A stretch of 64,000 nucleotides of DNA. Source: Lasioglossum baleicum (taxonomy: Eukaryota > Arthropoda > Insecta > Hymenoptera > Halictidae). Position 1 is the stretch's first letter; each line of letters begins with the position of its first letter. The stretch spans positions 744,001 to 808,000 of the forward strand of contig NC_134943.1 of assembly GCF_051020765.1 (NCBI RefSeq), given 5' to 3'. The notes under the pieces were generated by a model. That model saw only the letters and a list, made by a program, of their open reading frames with translations, was not told the DNA's origin and ran no database searches. The position numbers and the translations under genes are program-made. Positions 11,070 to 21,631 of the stretch are shown here, one piece after another.

Positions 11070-12021
11070 GTGAAACTAAAAATGAGGGATTTTTACTCAG
11101 TAAAAAATTACCTATAAAATTAATAATAATAACTTAATATACGTATTAAAAACACTAAATAATAAAAAAATGAGGAAGCTTTTTTTAAAATTGAAAATTA
11201 ATTTTGTATAAAAATTTTATTAAAAATGAATTTTTTTATATTAAGATTTTAGGTAATATTAGTATTGATTAAATTTATATAAATCAATATAATTTTAGAG
11301 GGGTTATATTATTTATATAGAATATTATTATAAAATTTAATTATGGGGTTAATATTATTTTAGAGGGGTGATATTAATTAAAGGCATATTAAATAAAAGG
11401 CTTAGTATTATAAATGGTATAATATTAAGGTATCATTTTAAATATTTTGAAAATTATAGTAAACTAGAAAAGTTTATAGTAATTTCATGCATATTCAGTG
11501 AAACTAAAAATGAGGGATTTTTACTCAGTAAAAAATTACCTATAAAACTAATAATAATAACTTAATATACGTATTAAAAACACTAAATAATAAAAAAATG
11601 AGGAAGCTTTTTTTATTTAAAATGAATTTTTTTGTATTAAGATTTTAGGGTATATTAATAATGATTAAATTTATATAAATTAATATAATTTTAGAGGGGT
11701 GATATTAATTAAAGGCATATTAAATAAAAGGCTTAGTATTATAAATGGTATAATATTAAGGTATCATTTTAAATATTTTGAAAATTATAGTAAACTAGAA
11801 AAGTTTATAGTAATTTCATGCATATTCAGTGAAACTAAAAATGAGGGATTTTTACTCAGTAAAAAATTACCTATAAAACTAATAATGATAACTTAATATA
11901 CGTATTAAAAACACTAAATAATAAAAAAATGAGGAAGCTTTTTTTAGAATTGAAAATTAATTTTGTATAAAAATTTTATTAAAAATAAATTTTTTATATT
12001 AAGATTTTAGGTTATATTAGT
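11070..12021 (+). repeat. AT-rich satellite, segment 1 (forward)
   Basis: Nearly pure A/T repeat units with landmark words TTTTAGAGGGGT, GAGGAAGCTTTTTTTA and TCAGTGAAACTAAAAATGAG. Copies at 11368 and 11699 are 331 bp apart. The segment stops abruptly at the LTR of element A. Confidence 0.95.
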
Positions 12022-12118
12022 TGTTACGAGCCAGGGCCGCGAGCAGCACGAGTGGCCGGCGAAGGGTTATTACCCTAGGAATATGATATAAATTTGTTAG
12101 TTAAGGAACGCGGACGAA

Positions 12119-12396
12119 CCCAATGCGAAATTGGGGAGCCGCTAGGATTATTGACAGCGAGGACGAACCTGACGCGAAGTCAGGGAGCCTCTAGGAATGG
12201 AGTCAAACGCAGACGAACCCGATGCAAAACCGGGGAGCTGCTAGGAGGTTGTATAATAGCACAGACGAACCTGATGCTAAATCAGGGAGCTGTTAGGAGG
12301 CGGACGAACCCAATGCGAAACTGGGGAGCCGCTAGGTTGGATAAATCTCTGTTCGGACAATTGGAATGTCGCGAAAGAACCTGATGGTTAATCAGG
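12119..12396 (-). promoter_or_regulatory. Array of six covarying hairpins in LTR
   Basis: There are six stem-loops at 12119, 12168, 12218, 12270, 12309 and 12380, each a 6-bp stem with a 5-nt loop. On the sense strand the stems include CCCAAT/ATTGGG, CCTGAC/GTCAGG, CCTGAT/ATCAGG, CCCGGT/ATCGGG and CCCAGT/ATTGGG, with loop TTCGC in most. Changes on one side of the stem are matched on the other. Where pairing is not Watson-Crick it is G-U on the sense strand and A-C on the other strand. The array is downstream of the TATA region, so it would be in the RNA leader and repeated in the 3' end. A role in packaging, translation or dimerisation is inference. Confidence 0.85.
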
Positions 12397-12876
12397 GAAT
12401 TTCTAGGATAATTAGTAAGCCTCGTAACTAGTATAATTTAATTGATACATTCCGCGGGGTAAGATTGTATCATGTGGGGACGTTCAATTACTTGGTTAGG
12501 ATATTGGACGATAATTATGGGTTTAATGAATTTGAGTTAATTATCAAAAGAAGACAAATATATTCTTACTATAGAGTTTCGTTCTACAAGTGTATTTGTG
12601 TCGCGAATGAACTGAATTTAGAACAGGAAAGAAATTGAAAGGTGATATTACCTAAGCTAAGACGCACGGTGTTGACGCACTGGCAATGCGGGGGACTCGG
12701 AGCAACCTTGTCACTGCCCAACAGATTTTAGACCGAACTCGCGGAATCTGTACGGTTAAACTTTGATTCAAAAGGAACGAACGTCCGATCTCACTGGTAG
12801 TTGACTTCCGAGATGCAGCACGACGCGACACTATTCGTGATTACGACAGTACTAGCCCCCGAGAGTAGAAATGTAA

Positions 12877-12891
12877 GGGCTTATATAGCCC
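12877..12891 (-). promoter_or_regulatory. Palindromic TATA box of element A 3' LTR
   Basis: The sense strand reads GGGCTATATAAGCCC, a TATA box inside a perfect GGGCT/AGCCC inverted repeat. The same block occurs in the right LTR (19566-19580) and both solo LTRs, and element B has a TATATAA box at the same place. Just upstream on the sense strand is GGTACT-GACA-AGTACC, another perfect inverted repeat. Initiation about 30 nt downstream is inferred. Confidence 0.7.
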
Positions 12892-13089
12892 TGCAATGAC
12901 GGGTGGTACTTGTCAGTACCCTTCAAGTGAACATTCGTATTTTGTCAACGACCAGTTGGTCGTGCGTACGTTTGGGCCCTAAACTAACCTAAACAGTTAT
13001 GTATGTTTATCTGGAGAAAAACTCTGTTCGTTTATCTAGGACGGTTCCTGCCAGAGATAATATTGAACACCTGTTCGTCATCCGTAACA

Positions 13090-13100
13090 TCTCCCCACCA
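13090..13100 (-). promoter_or_regulatory. Polypurine tract of element A
   Basis: The sense strand reads TGGTGGGGAGA immediately before the U3 of the 3' LTR, the expected place and composition of the plus-strand primer. Positions 13101-13324, between this and the end of pol, are A-rich non-coding with no envelope frame. Confidence 0.8.
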
Positions 13101-13324
13101 AGAAGAAACATCGCGGTTCCCGTGATGCTTTCTCATCAGGAAGGAAACGTCCTAGATACAATAGACTTTAAGAAAAAAAAAGAAAAAAGTGGAGAGAAAA
13201 AAAAAATAAAATGAAGAGAAAAAATTGTTAACGAGTGTAGTGTAGGTGTAAGTGTACTTATTGCTAGGTGGTGCTCAGGTAGAGACTGCTGTCGGTGGAG
13301 GTAGTCCTGCTCCATAGAAGATCG

Positions 13325-16300
13325 TTATGCATGGTTTCCATTTGCTGCTATATTACGGATTCGGACTATATTTGTTATTAGCTCCGATAAATAGTCTCCA
13401 TATGTCTTCAAAATTGTACCGGTTGGAAATGAGGTTGGCTCTCGAGCCTGTTTACCAAAAATTAATTCATATGGTGTGAAGTTGGTAGCTTCATGAACAG
13501 ACGTGTTATAAGAAAACATTGCAAACGGAATTAATAAATCCCAATCCTCGTAGTTCTCCATATAGTGTTTGAGGTATTCTGTAAGAACAATATGGCTTCG
13601 CTCCAATGATCCATTAGTTTGTGGTCGGTATCCGGAGGTGGTGATTTGTTTAATCTTGAATATTTCTGACAGATTTGTCATAAGAGTTCCAATAAAGCTG
13701 GTTCCCTTATCCGTGAGTATGGCTCGAGGTGTCCCATATATTGCAATAAAATGCCGTGCAAAAGCATCTGCGATGGTAGTGGCTCGGATATTAGGTATCG
13801 CTACTGCAATACAATATTTGGTTAGATTGTCCTGCATGGTGAGAATGTATCGGTTCCCTCCAGGTGTAATTGGTAATGGTCCAACGGTATCTAATGAAAT
13901 TTTTTCAAATGCGTCCAACGGTGTGTCGGTGATCAACATAGGTTGTCGAGTTTTCGTTCTGACTAATTTTTGCTCCTGACAACTTTTACATTTTCGGATG
14001 TAATCCTGAATTTCGTTGCGCATGTGCGGCCAATGAAATCTTGATCGAATGCGATTGTAGGTTTTTGTAACTCCTTTATGCCCTCCTATTAGGCTATCAT
14101 GTGCTTCATGGATGATTTCTTGCCTGTCTTCTACGGAAGGTGTAGTAATAACACAGTTACATATTGTAATTTGATAAGTTGAATCTGTAAAGACTTCTTT
14201 TAATGCTTTGAAAAGTTCATCAGGCGATGATTTATGATGATCTCCGGTGGCGGATATTCGAAAAGATTTGCTCCTATTTTGTTCTAAAGCAGATTGAAGA
14301 GTTTTCAATCCATTAATTATATCCAATCTGTTTGGTTTATCATAGAAGTTATCAGAAATTACAATGCTAAAGGTTTTAAATAACCCATTGTTTGAAATTA
14401 TGACCTGTCCCTTTTTCGGTCGTGCAGCTAAAAGTTCCTGCTTATTTATCAATCCCGTGTCCAGTAACAGTTTTCCTACGGGGGTTATTAGGTTGCGATC
14501 AGCTGATATGAAATGTACATAATGATCTTCCTTTGCGGTAAGGGTGTTTGAAGAAATGCTAATCCTCTGTTTCGGTTCCGGCGGCGCTTCCAGGTCAGTT
14601 TCGGTAGAAGAACCATCGGTATCGGCGTCAAAGAATGGGTAAGGGTCGGCTGTGCGATCAGGCATTTGCCGCGCCCTTGCTTCGCGTATTATATTGTTTG
14701 GAAATCGAATTACGTTGGGTTGCAAAATTCCACCTATTTCGGGAAATGGTACCTGCGGTATGTTGGGTACATCCTCCTGTAAATTGTTCCTATTCTCTAT
14801 AACGGTGTTTTCCAGTGGCTCCTCAAACGAAATCAAATCACCAGATAAGCTCGTATTCTTATCCGTAGAAAAAATTTCAGTGGAGTTTGCTGCGGGTAAA
14901 AAATGATGTGCATTGTCCTGGTCCTCATCTGGCATCACTATCTCTCTTGATAAACTCGGAAGAGTTCTGTTTATGTTGATTATTGGCGAGTGTTGGACCT
15001 TTTCCAGGGCGGGTTGTTCCATCTCATCTGAACTGCTGCTTGTTTGTTGATATTTCGGCCGTTTTTCTCGGTCCCGATGTAGTTGTTTGATGCGTTGTCC
15101 TATTGAACCAGCGTCGACAGCTGTTTTCGGTATTTGGATTTTAAAATCGGGGTCTTTGAGTTCTCTCGGGGTGAGTGGTAAACAGATGGAAGTAGGATTA
15201 CGTGACAATGCATCAGCATTCTTATTTGTTTTTCCAGATTTATGGACGACCTGATAATCATATTCTAATAGTCGGAGCTTCCATTTCATGAGTCTTGATG
15301 TCGGATCTTTCACAGAATGTAGCCAAACTAATGGTCGATGATCTGTAACCAATGTGAATTTTGTTCCGTACACATATGGTCGGAAATATATGACGGCGTA
15401 TACCATTGCTAAACATTCTTTTTCCGTGGCTGAATAATTTCTCTCTGCTTTGTTGAGGCTGCGTGATGCATAAGCGATCGGCAGATCATTTCCTATTTCG
15501 CCTTGACTAAGCACGGCTCCAACGGCATATTCAGAGGCGTCTGTTGTAATGACGAATGGTTTGCTGAAATCTGGATATTGTAAAATAGGCTCTCGACAGA
15601 GTTCTTCACGTAACTGCTTGAAACTGTTTTCCTGTCCTTCAGTCCATTTGAATTTTCTGCCCTTTCCTAGAAGGTCAATTAAAGATTTTGCTTTTGTAGT
15701 GAAATCTGGTACGAATCTTCGCTAATATCCTACTAAACCCAAAAACTGTTGTATATTTTTCTGTGAGGTAGGCGTTGGGAAATCCTTGACAGCCTTTAAT
15801 TTTCGGGGATCAGGTTTTACTCCCTGTCTTGAAATAATATGTCCAAGGTATGCAACTTCTTTTCGTAAGAATTCGCATTTATTGGTTTGAAGAGTTAAAC
15901 CATGTTCTCGCAAACGGTTTAATAATTTCCTGACTTTAATGTTGTGTTCGTGTAAAGACGCAGCGTAAACCACGATATCATCCAGGTAAATGAAAACGTC
16001 CGTTCCCTGGAGTCCAGTTAATACCTGATCCATGAGGCGTTGAAAAGTAGGTGGTGCATTTTTCAAACCAAACGGCATTCGTAAAAATTCATAATGTCCA
16101 TTAGGGGTGGTGAAAGCTGTCTTCTGTCTGTCTTTCGGATCCATTTCTATTTGGTGAAACCCACTGGCGAGATCGAAAACGGAGAAGTATTTGGCTCCTC
16201 CGAGATGATCCAATATTTCCGTAATTTGAGGCAGTGGATATTTATCGGAAATGGTCTTCTCGTTAAGCGCACGAAAATCTATTACCATGCGCCAACGTTT

Positions 16301-17275
16301 GTTTCCTTGCACATCTGGTTTTTTGGGTACAATCCACAAGGGTGAATTGTACGGAGATTTCGACGGAGTAATAATACCATCGGATATTAAGCCATTGATT
16401 TGCTTTTTTATTTCCTCTTGGTGTACAGGAGGGTAGCGATACTGTCTCGTGTTAATCGGAATCTCATCAGTTGTATGTAAGGAATGCTTGAAATCAGATG
16501 CCTTCCCTAATTTATCTCCTGGGAGATAAAATCGATCGGGAAATTCCTTTATCAATGCGGTGATGCTACACCGTTCTTCTTTGTTCAGGTGACTCAAATT
16601 TAGCGTTTCGGAGATTCCCTGTATCCTATCTTCTCTAGTTTTGAAATTACAATGTTGACGCACCCCTGAATAAATATCTTCATCTGATATGCTCAAAATG
16701 TCGTAAGGTTCCACGATTTATGGCTCTATTTCTACGTCTATGGCTTCCTCGCTAGTGTTGGTTGCCATAACATGACATTTTCCTCCGTCGTTCACGACGG
16801 CGGCTTCTCCTATGTAGAGTTGTTTGTGTGTTTTTATGCGTGGTAAATAGCCTTCTTTTATCCTTGGATTAGCTATTCTTATGGCAATCTGTTGAGATGT
16901 TCGGGCATCGATGCGATGTTTGGTCCGTACATCTGAGTCCTGCTGGTAATTTGAAAATCGAATAGGCCTGATGGGCTTATTTTTTAATACCAGTGTCCCA
17001 TGGTAATAAGAAATTTCTGCTTCTTCCTGTTTTAAAAATGGGCTTCCTATAAGTCCATCTGCTTCTATTGCAAGGCGCTTCACTACGTAGAAAAACGCAG
17101 GAGCTTCGTGTATGTGAAGTATCGTAGTTCCTAGAGTGCGAATTGGATTTGTAGTAAGACCAGTTATTTCAATTTCTTCGCGTGAAACAATTTCTGCTCC
17201 TTCTCCTAAAACGTAAAGAACTACTAAATTTACGGATGCTCCACCATCAATTAGAAATTCTCCCGTGCCTGATTC
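13325..17275 (-). pseudogene. pol: Gypsy pol (protease-RT-RNase H-integrase), broken by two stops
   Basis: Pol lies in the -1 frame relative to gag and overlaps its end. In order it shows a retropepsin-like site FLIDGGASVNL (GG where DTG or DSG is usual), a reverse transcriptase with YPLPQI and the catalytic YLDD box, an RNase H starting TTDASEY, a long Ser/Thr/acidic linker, an HHCC zinc-binding module and the integrase core (SLDTVGPLP, TDKGTSF, ERSH). The frame stays in register throughout but carries TAA at 16718-16720, after protease, and TAG at 15722-15724, after the RT thumb (FLGLVGY). It ends soon after FGKQAREP and lacks the usual integrase C-terminal extension. The protein parts are well conserved relative to element B, so inactivation is recent. 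Motif assignments follow the Ty3/gypsy family. Confidence 0.93.
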
Positions 17276-18432
17276 CAGTTCTGGGATTTTGATTTTGATT
17301 CGTGGTGCTGGAGCTTCCTTGATGAGGGTTTTTCCTCGAAGCGGACAGTTCTTTGGCGAACATCTTTGTTTTCGCTCATCGTGTCGCCTGTACGGTGAGC
17401 GCGATCGAAGTTTAAAGATTTGTTCGATTCCACGGACGAATCTCGCGAATCTCTTTGGAATCGCGGACTACGCGGTCGATTCTTGCAGAATTTTCCATCG
17501 TGTCCGGATGTTCCGCAATGCCAACAATACGATTTTGACATGCGATTCCTATCAGAATTTTTTAAAATTGTATACCGTTTCTCTCCGTCTCTCACAATTG
17601 ACGAATCCGAACGGTTGGAGAGGGAACCGGAGGGGCTCCTGTGACGCAAGGTCCAGGCAGACGCTCGTCCTTCTCTTTCCACCTCAAAACCAGATGGTCT
17701 CGTGCGTTGATCCCTGTGTCGGTCATATTTGCTTGGAGATAAGGGATATGACACTTCACGATCGCGGTAGCGAGAGTCCTGGTCATATGAATCTCGGCGG
17801 GACCACCTTGATGGTGATTCACTCCGAGGCGACTGTCGTCGATTTCTTAATCTTTTATCTATCTGTAGCACGGCGTCGTAAGCATCCTCCAGATTTTTTA
17901 TATCCTTCAAGATAGCCGACACCTTCAGGGAAATCCGATCCGGTAATCCATCGATGAAGTTTTCAATGACGTCCTTTTCCATCAATTTGATAAATTCTTC
18001 AGCATGTGCCTCGTATTTTTCCCTCATGGCTCCGCGCGTACAGTAGACCAAGTGGCTTGTCCTATCGATGTATTGTCGCAGGCTTTCTCCTTCGCGAATA
18101 TGTAGTTTCGCGATTTCCACTTGATAATATGATAGGCTCTTGCCGGGAGCGAACCGTTTCTTCAAATGTTGAATTAACGCTTTTACGGTAGTAAACTTGT
18201 GCTCTAATGTGCATCTACGTGCTGGCCCGACGAGCTTAGTAAGAACAATTGCCAGATACTCGGTTTCCGTACCCTCCGGAATGAAAGTTATCCCGTCCTC
18301 TAAAGTTTGCACGAAACGAATCAAAGAGGGGTCTTCCCCGTTAAAGGTCGGAATTGTCGAAGTAACATTCTGTAAGCATGTCTTTTGCGTCAACAGCGAC
18401 ATAGAGTTTGCAAGCGAAACCGTCAAGTTCAT
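17251..18432 (-). CDS. gag: Gypsy gag of element A
   Basis: 393 codons, intact, encoding the structural protein of the virus-like particle. The N-terminal half looks like a retrotransposon capsid (TIPTFNGEDPSLIRF and a run through KRFAPG, YIDRTSHLV). The middle is rich in Arg and Ser (RWSRRDSYDQDSRYRDRE), and near residue 300 there is one CCHC zinc knuckle, CWHCGTSGHDGKFC, expected to bind RNA. The stop overlaps the start of the protease frame, the usual -1 frameshift layout. The first ATG is at MNLTVSL; element B begins 14 codons further upstream, and at that point A has no ATG. No canonical slippery heptamer is obvious near the stop. Confidence 0.92.
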   Translation of the reverse strand: MNLTVSLANSMSLLTQKTCLQNVTSTIPTFNGEDPSLIRFVQTLEDGITFIPEGTETEYLAIVLTKLVGPARRCTLEHKFTTVKALIQHLKKRFAPGKSLSYYQVEIAKLHIREGESLRQYIDRTSHLVYCTRGAMREKYEAHAEEFIKLMEKDVIENFIDGLPDRISLKVSAILKDIKNLEDAYDAVLQIDKRLRNRRQSPRSESPSRWSRRDSYDQDSRYRDREVSYPLSPSKYDRHRDQRTRPSGFEVEREGRASAWTLRHRSPSGSLSNRSDSSIVRDGEKRYTILKNSDRNRMSKSYCWHCGTSGHDGKFCKNRPRSPRFQRDSRDSSVESNKSLNFDRAHRTGDTMSENKDVRQRTVRFEEKPSSRKLQHHESKSKSQNWNQARENF

Positions 18433-18483
18433 TATGTCAACGAAAGAAATATTTGCAGCTGAATTCGGAATTTTTAAAGAATG

Positions 18484-18618
18484 TAACTAGAGAAAAATAG
18501 TATATTATCGAAACCTTTTAACTAGGAAAACTAGTATATTATTGGTATAAAAGCGTGACTAGCGAAAACTAGTATATTGCTAATAATATTGAGACGTAAC
18601 TAGGAAAACTAGTATATT
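18484..18618 (-). repeat. Leader repeats of element A, 4 copies of a hairpin motif
   Basis: Four copies of a motif read on the plus strand as TAACTAGGAAAACTAGTATA lie between gag and the primer site. On the sense strand each can fold as ACTAG-TTTTC-CTAGT. The copy nearest gag is degenerate. Element B has seven copies in the same place. Confidence 0.85.
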
Positions 18619-18687
18619 GTCAATACTCAGCTACGAGTAATTTAACGTAGTAAACTCAAAATTAAAGTGATCCTAAAATAATTGAAC

Positions 18688-18706
18688 AATCCCACCGCTG
18701 TCACCA
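18688..18706 (-). promoter_or_regulatory. Primer binding site of element A (Leu-type tRNA)
   Basis: The sense strand reads TGGTGACAGCGGTGGGATT four bases inside the 5' LTR. Its complement ends in CACCA and matches the 3' acceptor and T-stem arm expected for a leucine tRNA of the CCCACCGCTG type. Tract and position are seen; the tRNA identity is inferred. Confidence 0.75.
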
Positions 18707-18710
18707 GTTC

Positions 18711-19777
18711 TGTTACGAGCCAGGGCCGCGAGCAGCACGAGTGGCCGGCGAAGGGTTATTACCCTAAGAATATGATATAAATTTGTTAGTTAAGGAACGC
18801 GGACGAACCCAATGCGAAATTGGGGAGCCGCTAGGATTACTGACAGCGAGGACGAACCTGACGCGAAGTCAGGGAGCCTCTAGGAATGGAGTCAAACGCA
18901 GACGAACCCGATGCAAAACCGGGGAGCTGCTGGGAAGTTGTATAATAGCACAGACGAACCTGATGCGAAATCAGGGAGCTGTTAGGATGCGGACGAACCC
19001 AATGCAAAACTGGGGAGCCGCTAGGTTGGATAAATCTCTGTTCGGACAATTGGAATGTCGCGAAAGAACCTGATGGTTAATCAGGGAATTGCTAGGATAA
19101 TTAGTAAGCCTCGTAACTAGTATAATTTAATTGATACAATCCGAGCGGTAAGATTGTATCATGTGGGGACGTTCAATTACTTGGTTAGGATATTGGACGA
19201 TAATTATGGGTTTAATGAATTTGAGTTAATTATCAAAAGAAGACAAATATATTCTTACTATAGAGTTTCGTTCTACAAGTGTATTTGTGTCGCGAATGAA
19301 CTGAATTTAGAATAGGAAAGAAATTGAAAGGTGATATTACCTAAGCTAAGACGCACGGTGTTGACGCACTGGCAATGCGGGGGACTCGGAGCAACCTTGT
19401 CACTGCCTAACAGATTTTAGACCGAACTCGCGGAATCTGTACGGTTAAACTTTGATTCAAAAGGAACGAACGTCCGATCTCACTGGTAGTTGACTTCCGA
19501 GATGCAGCACGACGCGACACTATTCGTGATTACGACAGTACTAGCCCACGAGAGTAGAAATGTAAGGGCTTATATAGCCCTGCAATGACGGGTGGTACTT
19601 GTCAGTACCCTTCAAGTGAACATTCGTATTTTGTCAACGACCAGTTGGTCGTGCGTACGTTTGGGCCCTAAACTAACCTAAACAATTATGTAGATTTATC
19701 TAGGGTAGCTCTGTTCGTTTATCTAGGACGGTTTCTGCCAGAGATGATATTGAACACCTGTTCGTCATCCGTAACAT
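18711..19777 (-). repeat. Element A, 5' LTR (right)
   Basis: 1067 bp, same structure as the left LTR: six hairpins at 18808-19085 and the palindromic TATA box at 19566-19580. It is closer in its U3 end to the solo LTR at 20576-21631 than to its own partner. Confidence 0.93.
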
Positions 19778-20575
19778 AGTATTGATTAAATTTATATAAA
19801 TTAATATAATTTTAGAGGGGTTATATTATTTATGTAGAATATTATTATAAAATTTAATTATGGGGTTAATATTATTTTAGAGGGGTAATATTAATTAAAG
19901 GTATATTAAATAAAAGGCTTAGTATTATAAATGGTATAATATTAAGGTTTCATTTTAAATATTTTGAAAATTATAGGAAACTAGAAAAGTTTATAGTAAT
20001 TTCATGCATATTCAGTGAAACTAAAAATGAGGGATTCTTACTCAGTAATAAATTACCTATAAAACTAATAATAATAACTTAATATACGTATTAAAAACAC
20101 TAAATAATAAAAAAATGAGGAAGCTTTTTTTAGAATTGAAAATTAATTTTATATAAAAATTTTATTTAAAATGAATTTTTTTATATTAAGATTTTAGGGT
20201 ATATTAATATTGATTAAATTTATATAAATTAATATAATTTTAGAGGGGTGATATTAATTAAAGGCATATTAAATAAAAGGCTTAGTATTATAAATGGTAT
20301 AATATTAAGGTTTCATTTTAAATATTTTGAAAATTATAGTAAACTAGAAAAGTTTATAGTAATTTCATGCATATTCAGTGAAACTAAAAATGAGGGATTT
20401 TTACTCAGTAAAAAATTACCTATAAAACTAATAATAATAACTTAATATACGTATTAAAAACACTAAATAATAAAAAAATGAGGAAGCTTTTTTTAGAATT
20501 GAAAATTAATTTTGTATAAAAATTTTATTAAAAATGAATTTTTTTTATATTAAGATTTTAGGGTATGTTACGGAT
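19778..20575 (+). repeat. AT-rich satellite, segment 2 (forward)
   Basis: Continuation of the satellite after element A; the TAGT target duplication starts the segment. It contains a long (429-type) unit followed by a ~364-type unit. Confidence 0.95.
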
Positions 20576-21631
20576 GACGAACAGGTGTTCAATATCATCT
20601 CTGGCAGAAACCGTCCTAGATAAACGAACAGAGCTACCCTAGATAAATCTACATAATTGTTTAGGTTAGTTTAGGGCCCAAACGTACGCACGACCAACTG
20701 GTCGTTGACAAAATACGAATGTTCACTTGAAGGGTACTGACAAGTACCACCCGTCATTGCAGGGCTATATAAGCCCTTACATTTCTACTCTCGTGGGCTA
20801 GTACTGTCGTAATCACGAATAGTGTCGCGTCGTGCTGCATCTCGGAAGTCAACTACCAGTGAGATCGGACGTTCGTTCCTTTTGAATCAAAGTTTAACCG
20901 TACAGATTCCGCGAGTTCGGTCTAAAATCTGTTAGGCAGTGACAAGGTTGCTCCGAGTCCCCCGCATTGCCAGTGCGTCAACACCGTGCGTCTTAGCTTA
21001 GGTAATATCACCTTTCAATTTCTTTCCTATTCTAAATTCAGTTCATTCGCGACACAAATACACTTGTAGAACGAAACTCTATAGTAAGAATATATTTGTC
21101 TTCTTTTGATAATTAACTCAAATTCATTAAACCCATAATTATCGTCCAATATCCTAACCAAGTAATTGAACGTCCCCACATGATACAATCTTACCGCTCG
21201 GATTGTATCAATTAAATTATACTAGTTACGAGGCTTACTAATTATCCTAGCAATTCCCTGATTAACCATCAGGTTCTTTCGCGACATTCCAATTGTCCGA
21301 ACAGAGATTTATCCAACCTAGCGGCTCCCCAGTTTTGCATTGGGTTCGTCCGCATCCTAACAGCTCCCTGATTTCGCATCAGGTTCGTCTGTGCTATTAT
21401 ACAACCTCCCAGCAGCTCCCCGGTTTTGCATCGGGTTCGTCTGCGTTTGACTCCATTCCTAGAGGCTCCCTGACTTCGCGTCAGGTTCGTCCTCGCTGTC
21501 AATAATCCTAGCGGCTCCCCAATTTCGCATTGGGTTCGTCCGCGTTCCTTAACTAACAAATTTATATCATATTCCTAGGGTAATAACCCTTCGCCGGCCA
21601 CTCGTGCTGCCCGCGGCCCTGGCTCGTAACA
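20576..21631 (+). mobile_element. Solo gypsy LTR of family A, inverted, no target duplication
   Basis: 1056 bp, in the orientation opposite to element A, starting TGTTACGGATGACG and ending GGCTCGTAACA on the plus strand. Six hairpins lie at 21257-21534 and the TATA palindrome at 20762-20776. The flanks are GGTA on the left and TCAG on the right, so no target duplication. The satellite does not rejoin at the same register across the LTR, which indicates rearrangement after insertion. Confidence 0.92.

Larger units (their letters stand above)
12022..13089 (-). repeat. Element A, 3' LTR (left)
   Basis: 1068 bp. On the sense (minus) strand it starts TGTTACGGATGACG and ends GGCTCGTAACA. It carries a palindromic TATA region, then a long stretch holding six hairpins. 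It differs from the right LTR at scattered sites and in a patch near 13010-13030, where the right LTR and the two solo LTRs agree with each other against it. Confidence 0.93.
12022..19777 (-). mobile_element. Ty3/gypsy LTR retrotransposon A, 7.76 kb, defective
   Basis: It has two LTRs in direct orientation (12022-13089 and 18711-19777), each TGTTACG...CGTAACA as displayed. The 4-bp target duplication TAGT (12018-12021 and 19778-19781) is restored to the ordinary satellite word when the element is removed. Genes read leftward: primer site next to the right LTR, repeat leader, gag, then protease, reverse transcriptase, RNase H and integrase in the -1 frame, then a polypurine tract next to the left LTR. 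No envelope-like frame is present. Pol has two in-frame stops and a short integrase C-terminus, so this copy is not autonomous. The LTRs show scattered differences, so it is older than elements B and C. Confidence 0.93.

Noticed and set aside
17265..17915. 216-codon plus-strand frame and similar one at 32120-32812
   Set aside because: They lie antisense to gag in elements A and B; their similarity follows from the gag sequence on the other strand.
16715..18432. Envelope gene making A or B an errantivirus-like retrovirus
   Set aside because: The space between the end of pol and the polypurine tract is only about 220 bp in A, and foreign or A-rich sequence in B; no signal peptide or membrane frame is present.
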